The notes: generated by a model not told the origin, from the sequence alone. A stretch of 41,402 nucleotides of DNA from DATEBA01 sp035288045 (GCA_035288045.1 DATEBA010000034.1:1-41402), one strand, 5' to 3'. Shown: positions 34,030 through 41,402, counted from the stretch's first letter. Translations and numbers: made by a program.

Positions 34030-34667
34030 GGAGAGTGGCTTGCCTGCTCGTCCTTGCCGTCGTCGCGGCCGCGTGCTCGTCCAAGCCCTCGCCCAACCAG
34101 GCGCCGACCGGCAAGGAGGGGCGCGCGTTCGCGGTCTGGCCCGAGGACACGCCCGAGGAGGCGGCGCTCGCTGCGGAACGCCTGGAGGCCGACGAGGACC
34201 CGTGGCGCGCCGATCCCGCGGCTACCGCGGGCGAGTTCGCCCGCCGTGTGCTCGGCTGGCGTGACCCCGGCGTAGAGGCCGTGGGTGCAGGGGGCGATGC
34301 GCGCACCTTCCTCATGTCCCTCCCGGGGGCGGCAGATACCGTCGTCGTGGTCGGGCAGCTCGTCGCCGGACGCTGGTGGTCGGTCGTCTCGGCCAGGGGT
34401 CCCGAAGGGATCGAGCCGACGCTCTCCGTGCGCGACCAACGCCTCGACCTGTCATTCCCGCTCGGCGGCGCGGCGTACGCGGACGTCTCGGTCGGCTACG
34501 GCGATCGGAGTAAGGCGCTGCCCGGCTCCGATGGTGATGTGAGCCTGGATCTCGGTTTCCGACCGACCACGCCCGGCCACCTCGTGGTGCTGCTGAAGGA
34601 CGAGTCGAACCTGACGGTCGGAGTCATCGCATCGGCGCTGCCTGCAGGGGACGTTGCTGCCGGGTGA
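34026..34667 (+). CDS. Small lipoprotein, unknown function
   Basis: The protein (213 aa) starts at ATG 34026, overlapping the previous stop by 4 bp. The signal peptide ends in the lipobox VAAAC followed by Ser-Ser. The mature part has an acidic helix-rich segment (PEEAALAAERLEADEDPW) and a C-terminal beta-rich domain. No family recognised. Coupling to the NlpC/P60-like gene suggests a shared role at the cell surface. Confidence 0.7.
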   Translation: MRRVACLLVLAVVAAACSSKPSPNQAPTGKEGRAFAVWPEDTPEEAALAAERLEADEDPWRADPAATAGEFARRVLGWRDPGVEAVGAGGDARTFLMSLPGAADTVVVVGQLVAGRWWSVVSARGPEGIEPTLSVRDQRLDLSFPLGGAAYADVSVGYGDRSKALPGSDGDVSLDLGFRPTTPGHLVVLLKDESNLTVGVIASALPAGDVAAG

Positions 34668-34683
34668 TCCGCTGGGTGGTTGC

Positions 34684-34689
34684 TAGGCT
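34684..34689 (+). promoter_or_regulatory. Putative -10 element of the YdcF-like gene (leaderless)
   Basis: TAGGCT lies six bases before the GTG at 34696; no ribosome site is present. Confidence 0.5.
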
Positions 34690-34695
34690 GCCGAT

Positions 34696-35301
34696 GTGAG
34701 TCTCCGCCGGCACCCGGTGCTCTGGGCGCTGGGTGCGCTCCTGGCCGGCGTCTTCGCTGTGGTCGCCGTGACAGGCGTTGCCGTCTGGCGCGCGGCACAC
34801 ACGGATGACGCGACCCGCGCGGACCGCGTCGACGTCATCATCGTGCTCGGCGCGGCTCAGTACCAGGGGAGGCCGTCGCCGGTGTTCGAGGGGCGTCTGC
34901 GTCACGCCGTGCTCCTCTACGAACAAGGCAGGGCCGACACCGTGATCGTCCTGGGAGGCGGCCGGCCGGGAGACCGCTCGACCGAGGCCGAGGCGGGCCG
35001 CGACTACCTCGTCGAGAGCGGGGTTCCCGTCGGCAACGTCGAGGCGATCCCCCACGGTGATACCACTTTGGAGAGCCTTCGCGCGGCGGCCTCCTTCATG
35101 CGTGATCGCAGGATGACGAGCGCGTTCCTCGTCTCCGATCCTTGGCACAACCTACGCATCAAGCGGATGGCGTCGGATCTCGGCTTCGAGGGCCTGACCT
35201 CCGCGACATGGCGATCCGCCGCCACCTCCGAGGGCACCCGGTTCTCCGGCTACCTGCGCGAGACATTCGCCTATCTCGCCTACCGGCTGCTCGGTCGCTG
35301 A
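34696..35301 (+). CDS. YdcF/SanA-like DUF218 membrane protein
   Basis: The protein (201 aa, GTG start) has one N-terminal membrane helix (about 8-31) and a DUF218 domain. DVIIVLGAAQYQGRPSPVFEGRLRHAVLLYEQG, VIVLGGG, and STEAEAGRDYLVESGVP are typical, as are the conserved acidic and Ser/Asn residues around DTTLESLRAAASFM and LVSDPWHNLR. Family members are linked to envelope barrier or vancomycin sensitivity in E. coli (SanA), but the biochemical role is unclear. It follows the secreted cluster after 28 bases, with its own apparent promoter. Confidence 0.86.
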   Translation: MSLRRHPVLWALGALLAGVFAVVAVTGVAVWRAAHTDDATRADRVDVIIVLGAAQYQGRPSPVFEGRLRHAVLLYEQGRADTVIVLGGGRPGDRSTEAEAGRDYLVESGVPVGNVEAIPHGDTTLESLRAAASFMRDRRMTSAFLVSDPWHNLRIKRMASDLGFEGLTSATWRSAATSEGTRFSGYLRETFAYLAYRLLGR

Positions 35302-35355
35302 TCCGAAGGTCCTAGCACGAAGCTGGAACGCCCTCGTCCTCCGGGGGGCAGGCCC

Positions 35356-35389
35356 TTGACTCGTCCCGGTACCCGAAAACGGGTATTGG
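35356..35389 (+). promoter_or_regulatory. Inverted repeat TACCCG-aaaa-CGGGTA upstream of the PAS gene
   Basis: TTGACT (35356-35361) is followed by the perfect inverted repeat at 35370-35385 (6 bp arms, AAAA centre) and TATTGG. The repeat lies where -35/-10 spacing would fall, so it may be an operator for the PAS gene at 35457. The matching regulator is not known to me. Confidence 0.5.
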
Positions 35390-35456
35390 GGGCGATATGC
35401 GCGCGCCTCCCTGCTGCCGACACCCTTGCCAAGAGACCCGAAGGGGTGGAGGAGCG

Positions 35457-36167
35457 ATGCAGGAACTGCTGGAACCGCTATCTAGCCAGTGGCAGATCGC
35501 CTTCCTGGCGCTGGTGCTGGTCATGGGCGCGCTGATATGGCGGGGGCACCGTCAGACCTCGATGCTGGCGAGGACCTCGGCCGCGATGCGGGAGCAGCTC
35601 GCGCGCCTCGCCCACGTGATCGAGGAGATCGAGGTCCGCACCCAGAACACCGAGCACACGCTCATCGCGAACCTGTCTGAGTACCGGATGGCCCTGGGTA
35701 GCACGAGCGCCTACCGCGACTACCTCCAGAAGCTCGGGGTCGCGCCGGCGGCCGACATCGAGCCGTTGCTGGAAGCGATCCCGGACGGAGCCATCGCCAT
35801 CGGCAAGGACGGCAAGGTACTCTACGCGAACCGCGTCCACAGCGAGAGCACCGGCGTCTATGCGGGCATGACGCTCGAGGAGATCGTGACCACATGCGAC
35901 CCCCGGACCCTGGGCGGGGAGCGGATCACGCTCGCGCAGATGCCGGAATCGCGCGTGCTGCGAGGCGAGGAGGTGCGCGAGGAGCTCATGCGTCTCCGGC
36001 CGGAGAGCGCCTACCGCGATGCCTGGCTGTCGGTGAACGGATCCCCGATCCGAGACGTCCTGGGGCGCGTGGTCGCGGCGATGATCGTCGCGCGACCGCT
36101 GTCCGAGGAGGTGGCCCTCGCGATGGGCGTTCGGAAGATGAGCCGCGAGGTCGTGGTCGCGGAGTAG
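35457..36167 (+). CDS. Membrane-anchored PAS-domain protein
   Basis: The protein is 236 aa from ATG 35457, chosen because GGTGGAGGAG precedes it and the first helix (about 12-29) follows. An ATG at 35397 is in frame but adds a Cys/Arg-rich stretch without support. After the membrane helix comes a coiled-coil segment (about 38-85), then a PAS-like domain (about 103-222; DGAIAIGKDGKVLYANRVHSESTGVYAG). No kinase, GGDEF or methyl-accepting output domain follows, so it must act through a partner. Ligand unknown. Confidence 0.75.
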   Translation: MQELLEPLSSQWQIAFLALVLVMGALIWRGHRQTSMLARTSAAMREQLARLAHVIEEIEVRTQNTEHTLIANLSEYRMALGSTSAYRDYLQKLGVAPAADIEPLLEAIPDGAIAIGKDGKVLYANRVHSESTGVYAGMTLEEIVTTCDPRTLGGERITLAQMPESRVLRGEEVREELMRLRPESAYRDAWLSVNGSPIRDVLGRVVAAMIVARPLSEEVALAMGVRKMSREVVVAE

Positions 36168-36192
36168 CCGGACACGAGGAACGGCTCCCCCC

Positions 36193-36225
36193 GGAGGGCC
36201 CGGGCACGCGCCGCCCGGGCCCTCC
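36193..36225. terminator. Strong bidirectional hairpin between convergent genes
   Basis: GGAGGGCCCGGGC and GCCCGGGCCCTCC pair perfectly over 13 bp with a 7-base loop. It lies between the PAS gene and the convergent cupredoxin gene and could end both transcripts. There is no T-run on either side. Confidence 0.75.
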
Positions 36226-36232
36226 ACTCCGC

Positions 36233-36637
36233 TTAGGTGACCGTGAGAGTTCCCGTCATCGCCGAATGGAACCGGCACATGAAGTCGTACGTACCCGCCT
36301 CGAGGTCGATCGTCACCTCCTGGGACTGTCCCGACTCGTTCGTCACGTCTATGTCGGAGTCGGCCACCGTGAAGGTGTGCGCAACGCCGTCCGAGTTCGC
36401 GACCGTGATGGTGTCGCCGGACGCCACCGTGAGATCGGTGGGGGAGAACGCGAAGTTCTTCGTCTCCAGGTCCGCCTCGGTGGCCATGCCGCCGTCGGTC
36501 TCGGTGGCTACGCCTCCGGTCTCGGTCGCGGGGGGAGCCCCGTCCACCGCCGGCTCGTCCTGCGTGCAGGCGGCCGCGGCGAGAGCGATCGCGACCGCGG
36601 CCGTCGCAACGCCGCCCGTCTTTAGAAGCCTGCGCAT
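36233..36637 (-). CDS. Plastocyanin-like cupredoxin lipoprotein
   Basis: The exported lipoprotein is 134 aa. The signal peptide ends at Cys 24 (AAAAC). A linker rich in Thr, Glu and Gly (about 30-55) carries repeated ATETGGVATETDGG. The cupredoxin domain shows FAFSPTDLTVASGDTITVAN and copper ligands His in VAHTF and Cys, His and Met in MCRFHSAMTG. GGAAGGGGGG precedes the ATG. Likely an extracytoplasmic blue-copper electron carrier or copper holder, partner unknown. Similar in plan to the gene at 17843. Confidence 0.88.
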   Translation of the reverse strand: MRRLLKTGGVATAAVAIALAAAACTQDEPAVDGAPPATETGGVATETDGGMATEADLETKNFAFSPTDLTVASGDTITVANSDGVAHTFTVADSDIDVTNESGQSQEVTIDLEAGTYDFMCRFHSAMTGTLTVT

Positions 36638-36721
36638 CGGCGCCCCCCTTCCTCTGGGTTTTCCATGAAGCTGTACGAGCCCAGTTGGGCGGCGAGCTTC
36701 AGGGCCGTCGGCGCTGGGCGC

Positions 36722-36727
36722 TACGAT
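36722..36727 (+). promoter_or_regulatory. Putative -10 element of dgt (leaderless)
   Basis: TACGAT lies eight bases before the ATG at 36736. A weak TTCAGG (36698-36703) is 18 bases upstream. Confidence 0.5.
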
Positions 36728-36735
36728 GACCCCTC

Positions 36736-37737
36736 ATGACGACCCCTCGCGAGCGAACCGAGGAGATCGAGCGCGACACGCTCGCCGAGCGGGCCACCCT
36801 GGCCTCGGGTTCCAAGGGACGGGAACGGCCCGAGGAGCCCGACCTCCTCCGGACCTGCTTCCAGCGGGACCGCGACCGGATAGTCCACTCGAAGGCGTTC
36901 CGGCGGCTCAAGCACAAGACACAGGTGTTCCTCGCGCCCGAGGGCGACCACTACCGGGTTCGCCTGACCCACACGCTCGAGGTATCCCAGATCGCCCGGA
37001 CGGTCGCGCGCGGGCTCCGCCTGAACGAGGATCTGACGGAGGCGATCGCCCTCGGTCACGACCTCGGCCACACACCCTTCGGGCACCTGGGCGAGCAGGC
37101 GCTTAGCCCGTTCCTCGGCCGGCCGTTCCTCCACAGCGAGCAGAGCCTGCGGGTGGTCGATCACCTGGAGAACGATGGGAACGGCCTGAACCTCAGCTGG
37201 GAGGTTCGCGACGGGATCGTGAACCACCCCTGGTCGATGCCACCGCCCTCGACCCTGGAGGCTCAGGTCGTCCGGTTCGCCGATCGCATCGCCTACGTGA
37301 ACCACGACGTGGACGACGCCGTTCGAGCGGGGGTGCTTCGGCCGGAGGAACTTCCCGGCGACATCCTGGACGTGCTGGGCCACGACCACGGGAGGCGCAT
37401 CAACACCCTGGTCACCGACATGGTCGAGGCAAGCCAGGCGGCCCCTGACATCCGCATGTCCGACAGCGTGTTCAGGGCCCTGGACGCCCTCCGCGACTTC
37501 ATGTTCGACGGCGTCTACCTGCGGGGCGACGCCCAGGCCGAGCAGGAGAAGGCGGTCGCGATGATCCGCGCGCTCTTCGCCCACTACCTGGACCATCCCG
37601 CGGAGATCCCCGAGGAGTACCATCGGGCACCGGGAGACCTGCCGACCCGCATCGCCGACTACATAGCCGGGATGACGGACAGGTACGCTCTCCGGACCTA
37701 CGAACGGCTCTTCCTTCCCCAGGGCTGGCTGCTCTAG
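36736..37737 (+). CDS. dgt: Deoxyguanosinetriphosphate triphosphohydrolase-like protein
   Basis: The enzyme (333 aa) is an HD-domain hydrolase that splits dGTP or other dNTPs to nucleoside and triphosphate. The N-terminal DRDRIVHSKAFRRLKHKTQVFLAPEGDHYRVRLTHTLEVSQIARTVARGL and the metal pair in ALGHDLGHTPFGHLGE are diagnostic. It precedes dnaG by 9 bases; dgt-dnaG-rpoD is a known actinobacterial order. Substrate specificity is unproved. Confidence 0.94.
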   Translation: MTTPRERTEEIERDTLAERATLASGSKGRERPEEPDLLRTCFQRDRDRIVHSKAFRRLKHKTQVFLAPEGDHYRVRLTHTLEVSQIARTVARGLRLNEDLTEAIALGHDLGHTPFGHLGEQALSPFLGRPFLHSEQSLRVVDHLENDGNGLNLSWEVRDGIVNHPWSMPPPSTLEAQVVRFADRIAYVNHDVDDAVRAGVLRPEELPGDILDVLGHDHGRRINTLVTDMVEASQAAPDIRMSDSVFRALDALRDFMFDGVYLRGDAQAEQEKAVAMIRALFAHYLDHPAEIPEEYHRAPGDLPTRIADYIAGMTDRYALRTYERLFLPQGWLL

Positions 37738-37746
37738 GGGGGAAGC

Positions 37747-39543
37747 GTGGCGGGAAGGATCAGGGACGACGACCTGGCGGCGGTCCGCGAGCGGACCGAC
37801 ATCGCCAAGCTCGTATCCCAGTACCTCACGCTTCGTAAGTCCGGACACGATTCCATGGTGGGGCTGTGCCCGTTCCACACCGAGAAGACGCCTTCGTTCT
37901 CGATCTCGCCGTCCAAGGGCGTCTACTACTGCTTCGGGTGCGGGGCCGGAGGCGACGCGGTCCGGTTCCTCCAGCAGGTGGAGAACCTCACCTTCGTCGA
38001 GGCCGTCGAGCGCCTGGCCAAGGAAGCCGGGATCACGCTTCGATACGAGGGCGACTCGGCCGAGGCGCGGCGGGCGTCCTCGCGACGCCAGTCGCTCCAT
38101 CGCGCGAACGAGCGGGCCGCGGAGCTCTACCACCGCACGCTGCTCGAGGGCCGAGAGGGCGCCGACGCTCGGGTCTACCTCGAGTCGCGCGGGATCGACC
38201 CCGAGACGGCCAAGGCGTTCAGCGTCGGCTACGCGCCGGGCTACCCGGACTTCCTCCTGCGGCGGCTGTCGACGGAGTTCTCGACGGAGGTTCTCCTGGA
38301 GGCCGGGCTCGCGACCCGCGACGTGGAAGGTGGTGTCCGCGACCGGTTCCGCGGGAGGATCACGTTCCCGGTCCATGACCTCGGCGGCAAGAACGTCGGC
38401 TTCGGCGCGCGGATACTGCCGAACGACCCGCGCGCCGGTGAGCAGGCCAAGTACCTGAACACCGCCGAGACGCCGATCTACCGCAAGAACGAGCTTCTGT
38501 ACAACCTGAATCGGGCGCGCGGCGCGATCACGAAGAACGCCGAGGCATACGTCGTCGAGGGCTACACGGACGTGATCGGCCTCACGCAGGCCGGGATCGC
38601 GAGCGCGGTGGCGACGTGCGGCACGGCGCTCGGCGAGGAGCACTTCCGGCTCTTGTCTAGGTTCGCGCAGCGCCTCGTGCTCTCGTTCGACTCCGACGAG
38701 GCCGGCGCTCGCGCGGCCGAGCGGGCCTACGCCTTCCACGAGCGGTACCCGGTTCGACCCGTTGTTCTCATCCTCCCGGAGGGGCAGGACCCCGCCGACT
38801 TCGTGCGGGCTCACGGTGCCGACGCCGTCGGCGAGCTCGCGGCAGGAGCGAAGCCGCTGGTCGAGTACATGATCCGCCGGACGGTCGGGCGGCGGGATCT
38901 CTCCAACGTCGAGGGTCAGAGCGCTGCTGTCGCGGCCGCCCTTCCGATCGTGCAGGGCCTCTCCGACCAGGTCCGCCGCGAGGAGTACGCCCACCTGCTG
39001 GCCGAGCTCGTCGGCGTGTCCGACAACGCGGTTCTGGCCGCGCTGGACCGCAACCTGGCGGGGCGTCCCTCCGAGGTCGTCAAGGCCGTGAAGCGCGGCT
39101 CGGTGCACGAGAAGGTCGAGCGCGAGATGCTGAAACTCCTCGCACGCGACGAGACGATGTTCAAGGCCTTCGGGTCGCGGCTCTCCGAGGAGCATTTCCG
39201 CTCCGCGGATCACCGCCATCTGTACGCCGCGCTGAGGAAGGGAAAGGGTGACGTCGCCCGCATCGTCGCGGAGGCCCACGAGCGCGTCGCAGGCCAGGTC
39301 TCCGCGTTGGCGCTCGAGCCGCTCGACGGCGACGCGACCGAGGAGTACGCCGAGGGCGTGTGGGCGCGCCTAGAGGAGTTCCTGCTGAAGCGCCGGAGCC
39401 AAGAGCTCCGCGATCGGCTCCAGAAACTGAACCCGATCGCCGACACGGAGTACGACGGCCTGTTCCAGCAGCTCATCTCGCTCGACGGCGAGCTGCGGCG
39501 CTTGCGGGATCGGGGCGAGGGAGTGGCGCCGGCGACGCCCTGA
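37747..39543 (+). CDS. dnaG: DNA primase
   Basis: The enzyme (598 aa, GTG start) makes RNA primers for lagging-strand replication. The N-terminal CHC2-type zinc finger is seen in GLCPFHTEKTPSF and YYCFGCGAGGDAVRFLQ. The TOPRIM domain carries VVEGYTDVIGLTQAG (catalytic Glu) and LSFDSDEAG. The C-terminal helicase-interacting domain is shorter and divergent. AGGGGGGAAGC precedes the start. It is likely co-transcribed with dgt. Confidence 0.96.
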   Translation: MAGRIRDDDLAAVRERTDIAKLVSQYLTLRKSGHDSMVGLCPFHTEKTPSFSISPSKGVYYCFGCGAGGDAVRFLQQVENLTFVEAVERLAKEAGITLRYEGDSAEARRASSRRQSLHRANERAAELYHRTLLEGREGADARVYLESRGIDPETAKAFSVGYAPGYPDFLLRRLSTEFSTEVLLEAGLATRDVEGGVRDRFRGRITFPVHDLGGKNVGFGARILPNDPRAGEQAKYLNTAETPIYRKNELLYNLNRARGAITKNAEAYVVEGYTDVIGLTQAGIASAVATCGTALGEEHFRLLSRFAQRLVLSFDSDEAGARAAERAYAFHERYPVRPVVLILPEGQDPADFVRAHGADAVGELAAGAKPLVEYMIRRTVGRRDLSNVEGQSAAVAAALPIVQGLSDQVRREEYAHLLAELVGVSDNAVLAALDRNLAGRPSEVVKAVKRGSVHEKVEREMLKLLARDETMFKAFGSRLSEEHFRSADHRHLYAALRKGKGDVARIVAEAHERVAGQVSALALEPLDGDATEEYAEGVWARLEEFLLKRRSQELRDRLQKLNPIADTEYDGLFQQLISLDGELRRLRDRGEGVAPATP

Positions 39544-39615
39544 GCCGGGGTGGAAGAAGTGGTGTCGCGGCGAGGAACCGGTCCTACACTACGCGGCATC
39601 CACCCCCCCGCACGC

Positions 39616-39621
39616 AAGGAG
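39616..39621 (+). promoter_or_regulatory. Shine-Dalgarno deciding the TTG start of rpoD
   Basis: AAGGAG with a 5-base spacer before TTG at 39627. No ATG or GTG is available in frame between the dnaG stop and the conserved region 1.1. Confidence 0.7.
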
Positions 39622-39626
39622 ACCCG

Positions 39627-40931
39627 TTGACCGAAGCGGCCCGCGACCTGGGTTTGGAGGAGGCCAAGGAAGCGATCACCGCGCGCGGGCGCGAGCGGGG
39701 CTTCGTCACATCCGAGGATGTTCTCGAGACGGTTCCGGTCGAGGACTTCACTCCCGAGCAGGTCGAGGAGTTCCTCGCCGCCGTCGAGGAGCACCTGCGC
39801 TCTGAGGGCATCGAGGTGATCGAGGTCCCGACCGACGACACCGACGTCGTCGCGGTCGCCCGGATCGACGTCGATCTACTGAAGGCGCCGACGAACGATC
39901 CCGTCCGCATGTACCTGAAGGAGATCGGGAAGGTTCCACTGCTCACAGCCGCGCAGGAGGTCGATCTGGCCAGGCGGATCGAGGCGGGGGAATTCTCGAC
40001 GGAACTGAGCGGTGTCGTCGAGGTCGACGGAAAGGCCGACCCGAAGAAGATGAAGACCGTGGTCGAGCGGGTGGTCGCGATCCGCAACCATCAGGTGGAG
40101 AAGTTTGGCAAGGTCGAGGGCATCGGCCGCGACAAGATCGCCAAGAGCTGGAAGCCCAGGAGCAACGCCGACCTCGACGACTTCCTCCGCCGGGTGGAGC
40201 GCGACGGCCAGCTCGCGAAGAAGAAGCTGATCGAGGCGAACCTCCGCCTCGTCGTCTCGATCGCCAAGCGGTACGTGGGCCGGGGGATGCTGTTCCTGGA
40301 TCTGATCCAGGAGGGCAACCTCGGCCTGATCCGCGCGGTCGAGAAGTTCGACTACTCGAAGGGCTACAAGTTCTCGACATACGCGACGTGGTGGATCCGC
40401 CAGGCGATCACCCGCGCGATCGCGGACCAGGCTCGCACGATCCGGATCCCCGTGCACATGGTCGAGACGATCAACAAGCTGGTGCGGATCCAGCGGCAGC
40501 TACTCCAGGATCTCGGCCGCGAGCCGACGCCGCAGGAGATCGGCCGCCAGATGGGGATCGGCTCCGACAAGGTTCGCGAGATCCTCAAGGTCTCGCAGGA
40601 GCCGGTTTCGCTGGAGACGCCGATCGGCGAGGAGGAGGATTCCCACCTCGGGGACTTCATCGAGGACTCCGACGCCGTAGTGCCGGTCGACGCGGCCTCG
40701 TTCATCCTGCTCCAGGAGCAGCTGGAGTCGGTGCTCCACACGCTGTCGGAGCGCGAGAAGAAGGTGATCCAGCTCCGGTTCGGGTTGCTGGACGGTCACC
40801 CGCGGACGCTCGAGGAGGTCGGCCGCGAGTTCGGCGTCACGCGCGAGCGGATCCGCCAGATCGAGTCCAAGACGCTCTCCAAGCTGCGCCACCCGTCGCG
40901 ATCGCAGAAGCTCCGCGACTACCTGGAATAG
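39627..40931 (+). CDS. rpoD: Primary RNA polymerase sigma factor (RpoD/SigA)
   Basis: The protein is 434 aa from the TTG at 39627. It is the housekeeping sigma factor. In order: a region 1.1-like segment (EAITARGRERGFVTSEDVL), region 1.2 (DPVRMYLKEIGKVPLL), a non-conserved insert of about 60 residues, region 2 (NLRLVVSIAKRYVGRGMLFLDLIQEGN, KFSTYATWWIRQAI), region 3 and region 4 (EEVGREFGVTRERIRQIE). TACACT (39585-39590) is a candidate -10. A longer frame upstream runs inside dnaG and was not used. It would read the TANNNT promoters noted elsewhere. It ends next to a convergent gene with no gap. Confidence 0.96.
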   Translation: MTEAARDLGLEEAKEAITARGRERGFVTSEDVLETVPVEDFTPEQVEEFLAAVEEHLRSEGIEVIEVPTDDTDVVAVARIDVDLLKAPTNDPVRMYLKEIGKVPLLTAAQEVDLARRIEAGEFSTELSGVVEVDGKADPKKMKTVVERVVAIRNHQVEKFGKVEGIGRDKIAKSWKPRSNADLDDFLRRVERDGQLAKKKLIEANLRLVVSIAKRYVGRGMLFLDLIQEGNLGLIRAVEKFDYSKGYKFSTYATWWIRQAITRAIADQARTIRIPVHMVETINKLVRIQRQLLQDLGREPTPQEIGRQMGIGSDKVREILKVSQEPVSLETPIGEEEDSHLGDFIEDSDAVVPVDAASFILLQEQLESVLHTLSEREKKVIQLRFGLLDGHPRTLEEVGREFGVTRERIRQIESKTLSKLRHPSRSQKLRDYLE

Positions 40932-41183
40932 CTAGTTCCAAGCCGCGTCGTCGGTCGTCTCGAGCCGGTCGCGGACGGCTCCCCGCGCCTGGCGGATCGC
41001 CCGGAGGCTCCACAGGCTCGCCGACTCGCCGAGTCTGCGCCCGAGGTCGGCGATGCCGTTCGAGCCTCTGCGGGAGTCCTCCGGGTGACGCACGATCGGT
41101 TCGTCATCGCCAGTGAGCGACTTGCGGGAGGCGATCGCGTAGCCGATCGCGATGCCGAGCAGCAGTCCGGTCTTGAACTTCAT
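40932..41183 (-). CDS. Small membrane-anchored protein, unknown function
   Basis: The protein is 83 aa. A short hydrophobic start (LLLGIAIGYAI, about 7-17) resembles a membrane anchor, followed by a charged region with RRLGESASLWSLRAIRQARGAVRDRL. TAGGCT on the minus strand (41198-41193) lies 9 bases before the ATG. The stop immediately abuts that of rpoD. Similar short YtxH-like proteins are common in actinobacteria, but I cannot assign a function. Confidence 0.65.
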   Translation of the reverse strand: MKFKTGLLLGIAIGYAIASRKSLTGDDEPIVRHPEDSRRGSNGIADLGRRLGESASLWSLRAIRQARGAVRDRLETTDDAAWN

Positions 41184-41192
41184 GCTTCGCGC

Positions 41193-41198
41193 AGCCTA
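41193..41198 (-). promoter_or_regulatory. Putative -10 element of the 83-aa gene (leaderless)
   Basis: On the minus strand TAGGCT, nine bases before the ATG at 41183. Confidence 0.4.
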
Positions 41199-41225
41199 TC
41201 AGCCCGGGCGTCCGGGACGCCTTGC

Positions 41226-41231
41226 TAGACT
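41226..41231 (+). promoter_or_regulatory. Putative -10 element of tRNA-Asn
   Basis: TAGACT lies 10 bases before the mature 5' end of the tRNA. No clear -35. Confidence 0.5.
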
Positions 41232-41241
41232 GCCCCGGCGA

Positions 41242-41314
41242 TCCGGGGTAGCTCAACTGGTAGAGCGGCGGACTGTTAATCCGTAGGTTGTGGGTTCGAG
41301 TCCCACCCCCGGAG
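41242..41314 (+). tRNA. tRNA-Asn (anticodon GTT)
   Basis: The acceptor stem pairs TCCGGGG with CCCCGGA. The D arm is GCTC/GAGC, the anticodon arm has loop CTGTTAA with anticodon GTT, and the T arm is GTGGG-TTCGAGT-CCCAC. Discriminator base G. CCA is not encoded (GCT follows 41313). One G-T pair closes the anticodon stem. Confidence 0.97.
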
Positions 41315-41402
41315 CTGCAAACGCGCAGGTAGAGACCGGTGTCGAGCTGTTCGGCGGCCGCCGCGATGAAATGTGTCCCGCGGTGGTCCCGCGACGGTTT
41401 CG

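Noticed and set aside
41315..41402. Phage or island attachment site after tRNA-Asn
   Set aside because: tRNA genes can be integration sites, but no integrase or repeated tRNA 3' end is present in the 88 bases available.

Overview
The window is a GC-rich, gene-dense chromosomal segment from a bacterium, most likely a member of the Actinomycetota. This rests on base composition, heavy use of GTG starts, TANNNT -10 elements lying a few bases before start codons, and the gene order comEC-holA-rpsT-lepA-hemW / hrcA-dnaJ / phoH-ybeY-corC-cdd-era / recO-uppS / glyS / ppdK / dgt-dnaG-rpoD. No rRNA gene is present, so a finer placement is not justified. I infer an uncultured or deep-branching lineage because several secreted and membrane genes are not of a widely known type.

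Layout. 1-6336: the 3' part of comEC (its 5' end is cut off by the window), holA, rpsT on the opposite strand, lepA and hemW. 6333-11153 (minus strand): two consecutive copies of a two-gene cassette, each an ECF-type sigma factor followed by a membrane-anchored protein with WD40/TolB-like propeller repeats and Asp-rich FG-GAP-like repeats. 11210-17846: a CIRCE operator, hrcA, dnaJ, a HIT hydrolase, then the translationally coupled run phoH-ybeY-corC-cdd-era. 17843-24923: a cupredoxin lipoprotein, deoC, a TPR-LuxR regulator, an SRPBCC protein, recO-uppS, an OFA-type MFS transporter and a zinc-ribbon membrane protein. 25187-27998: glyS coupled to a tiny membrane protein and an HExxH lipoprotein. 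28040-28970: a LuxR-family ATPase stub abutting a vapBC toxin-antitoxin pair, the only locus that looks recently disturbed. 29164-31863: pyruvate phosphate dikinase. 32024-34667: three overlapping genes for exported proteins (beta-propeller, NlpC/P60-like, lipoprotein). 34696-36637: a YdcF/DUF218 protein, a PAS membrane protein and a second cupredoxin lipoprotein. 36736-41314: dgt, dnaG, primary sigma factor, a small membrane protein and tRNA-Asn.

Most genes are core replication, translation, repair and chaperone functions in tight operons with ATGA/GTGA overlaps. The most promising candidate for an undescribed system is the duplicated sigma-factor/propeller cassette. I infer that the propeller protein is a membrane-spanning sensor and anti-sigma factor for its upstream sigma factor. 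One of those sigma genes appears to start at CTG behind a strong Shine-Dalgarno sequence. No stretch over 300 bases lacks a gene. The last 88 bases (41315-41402) show nothing I can name.
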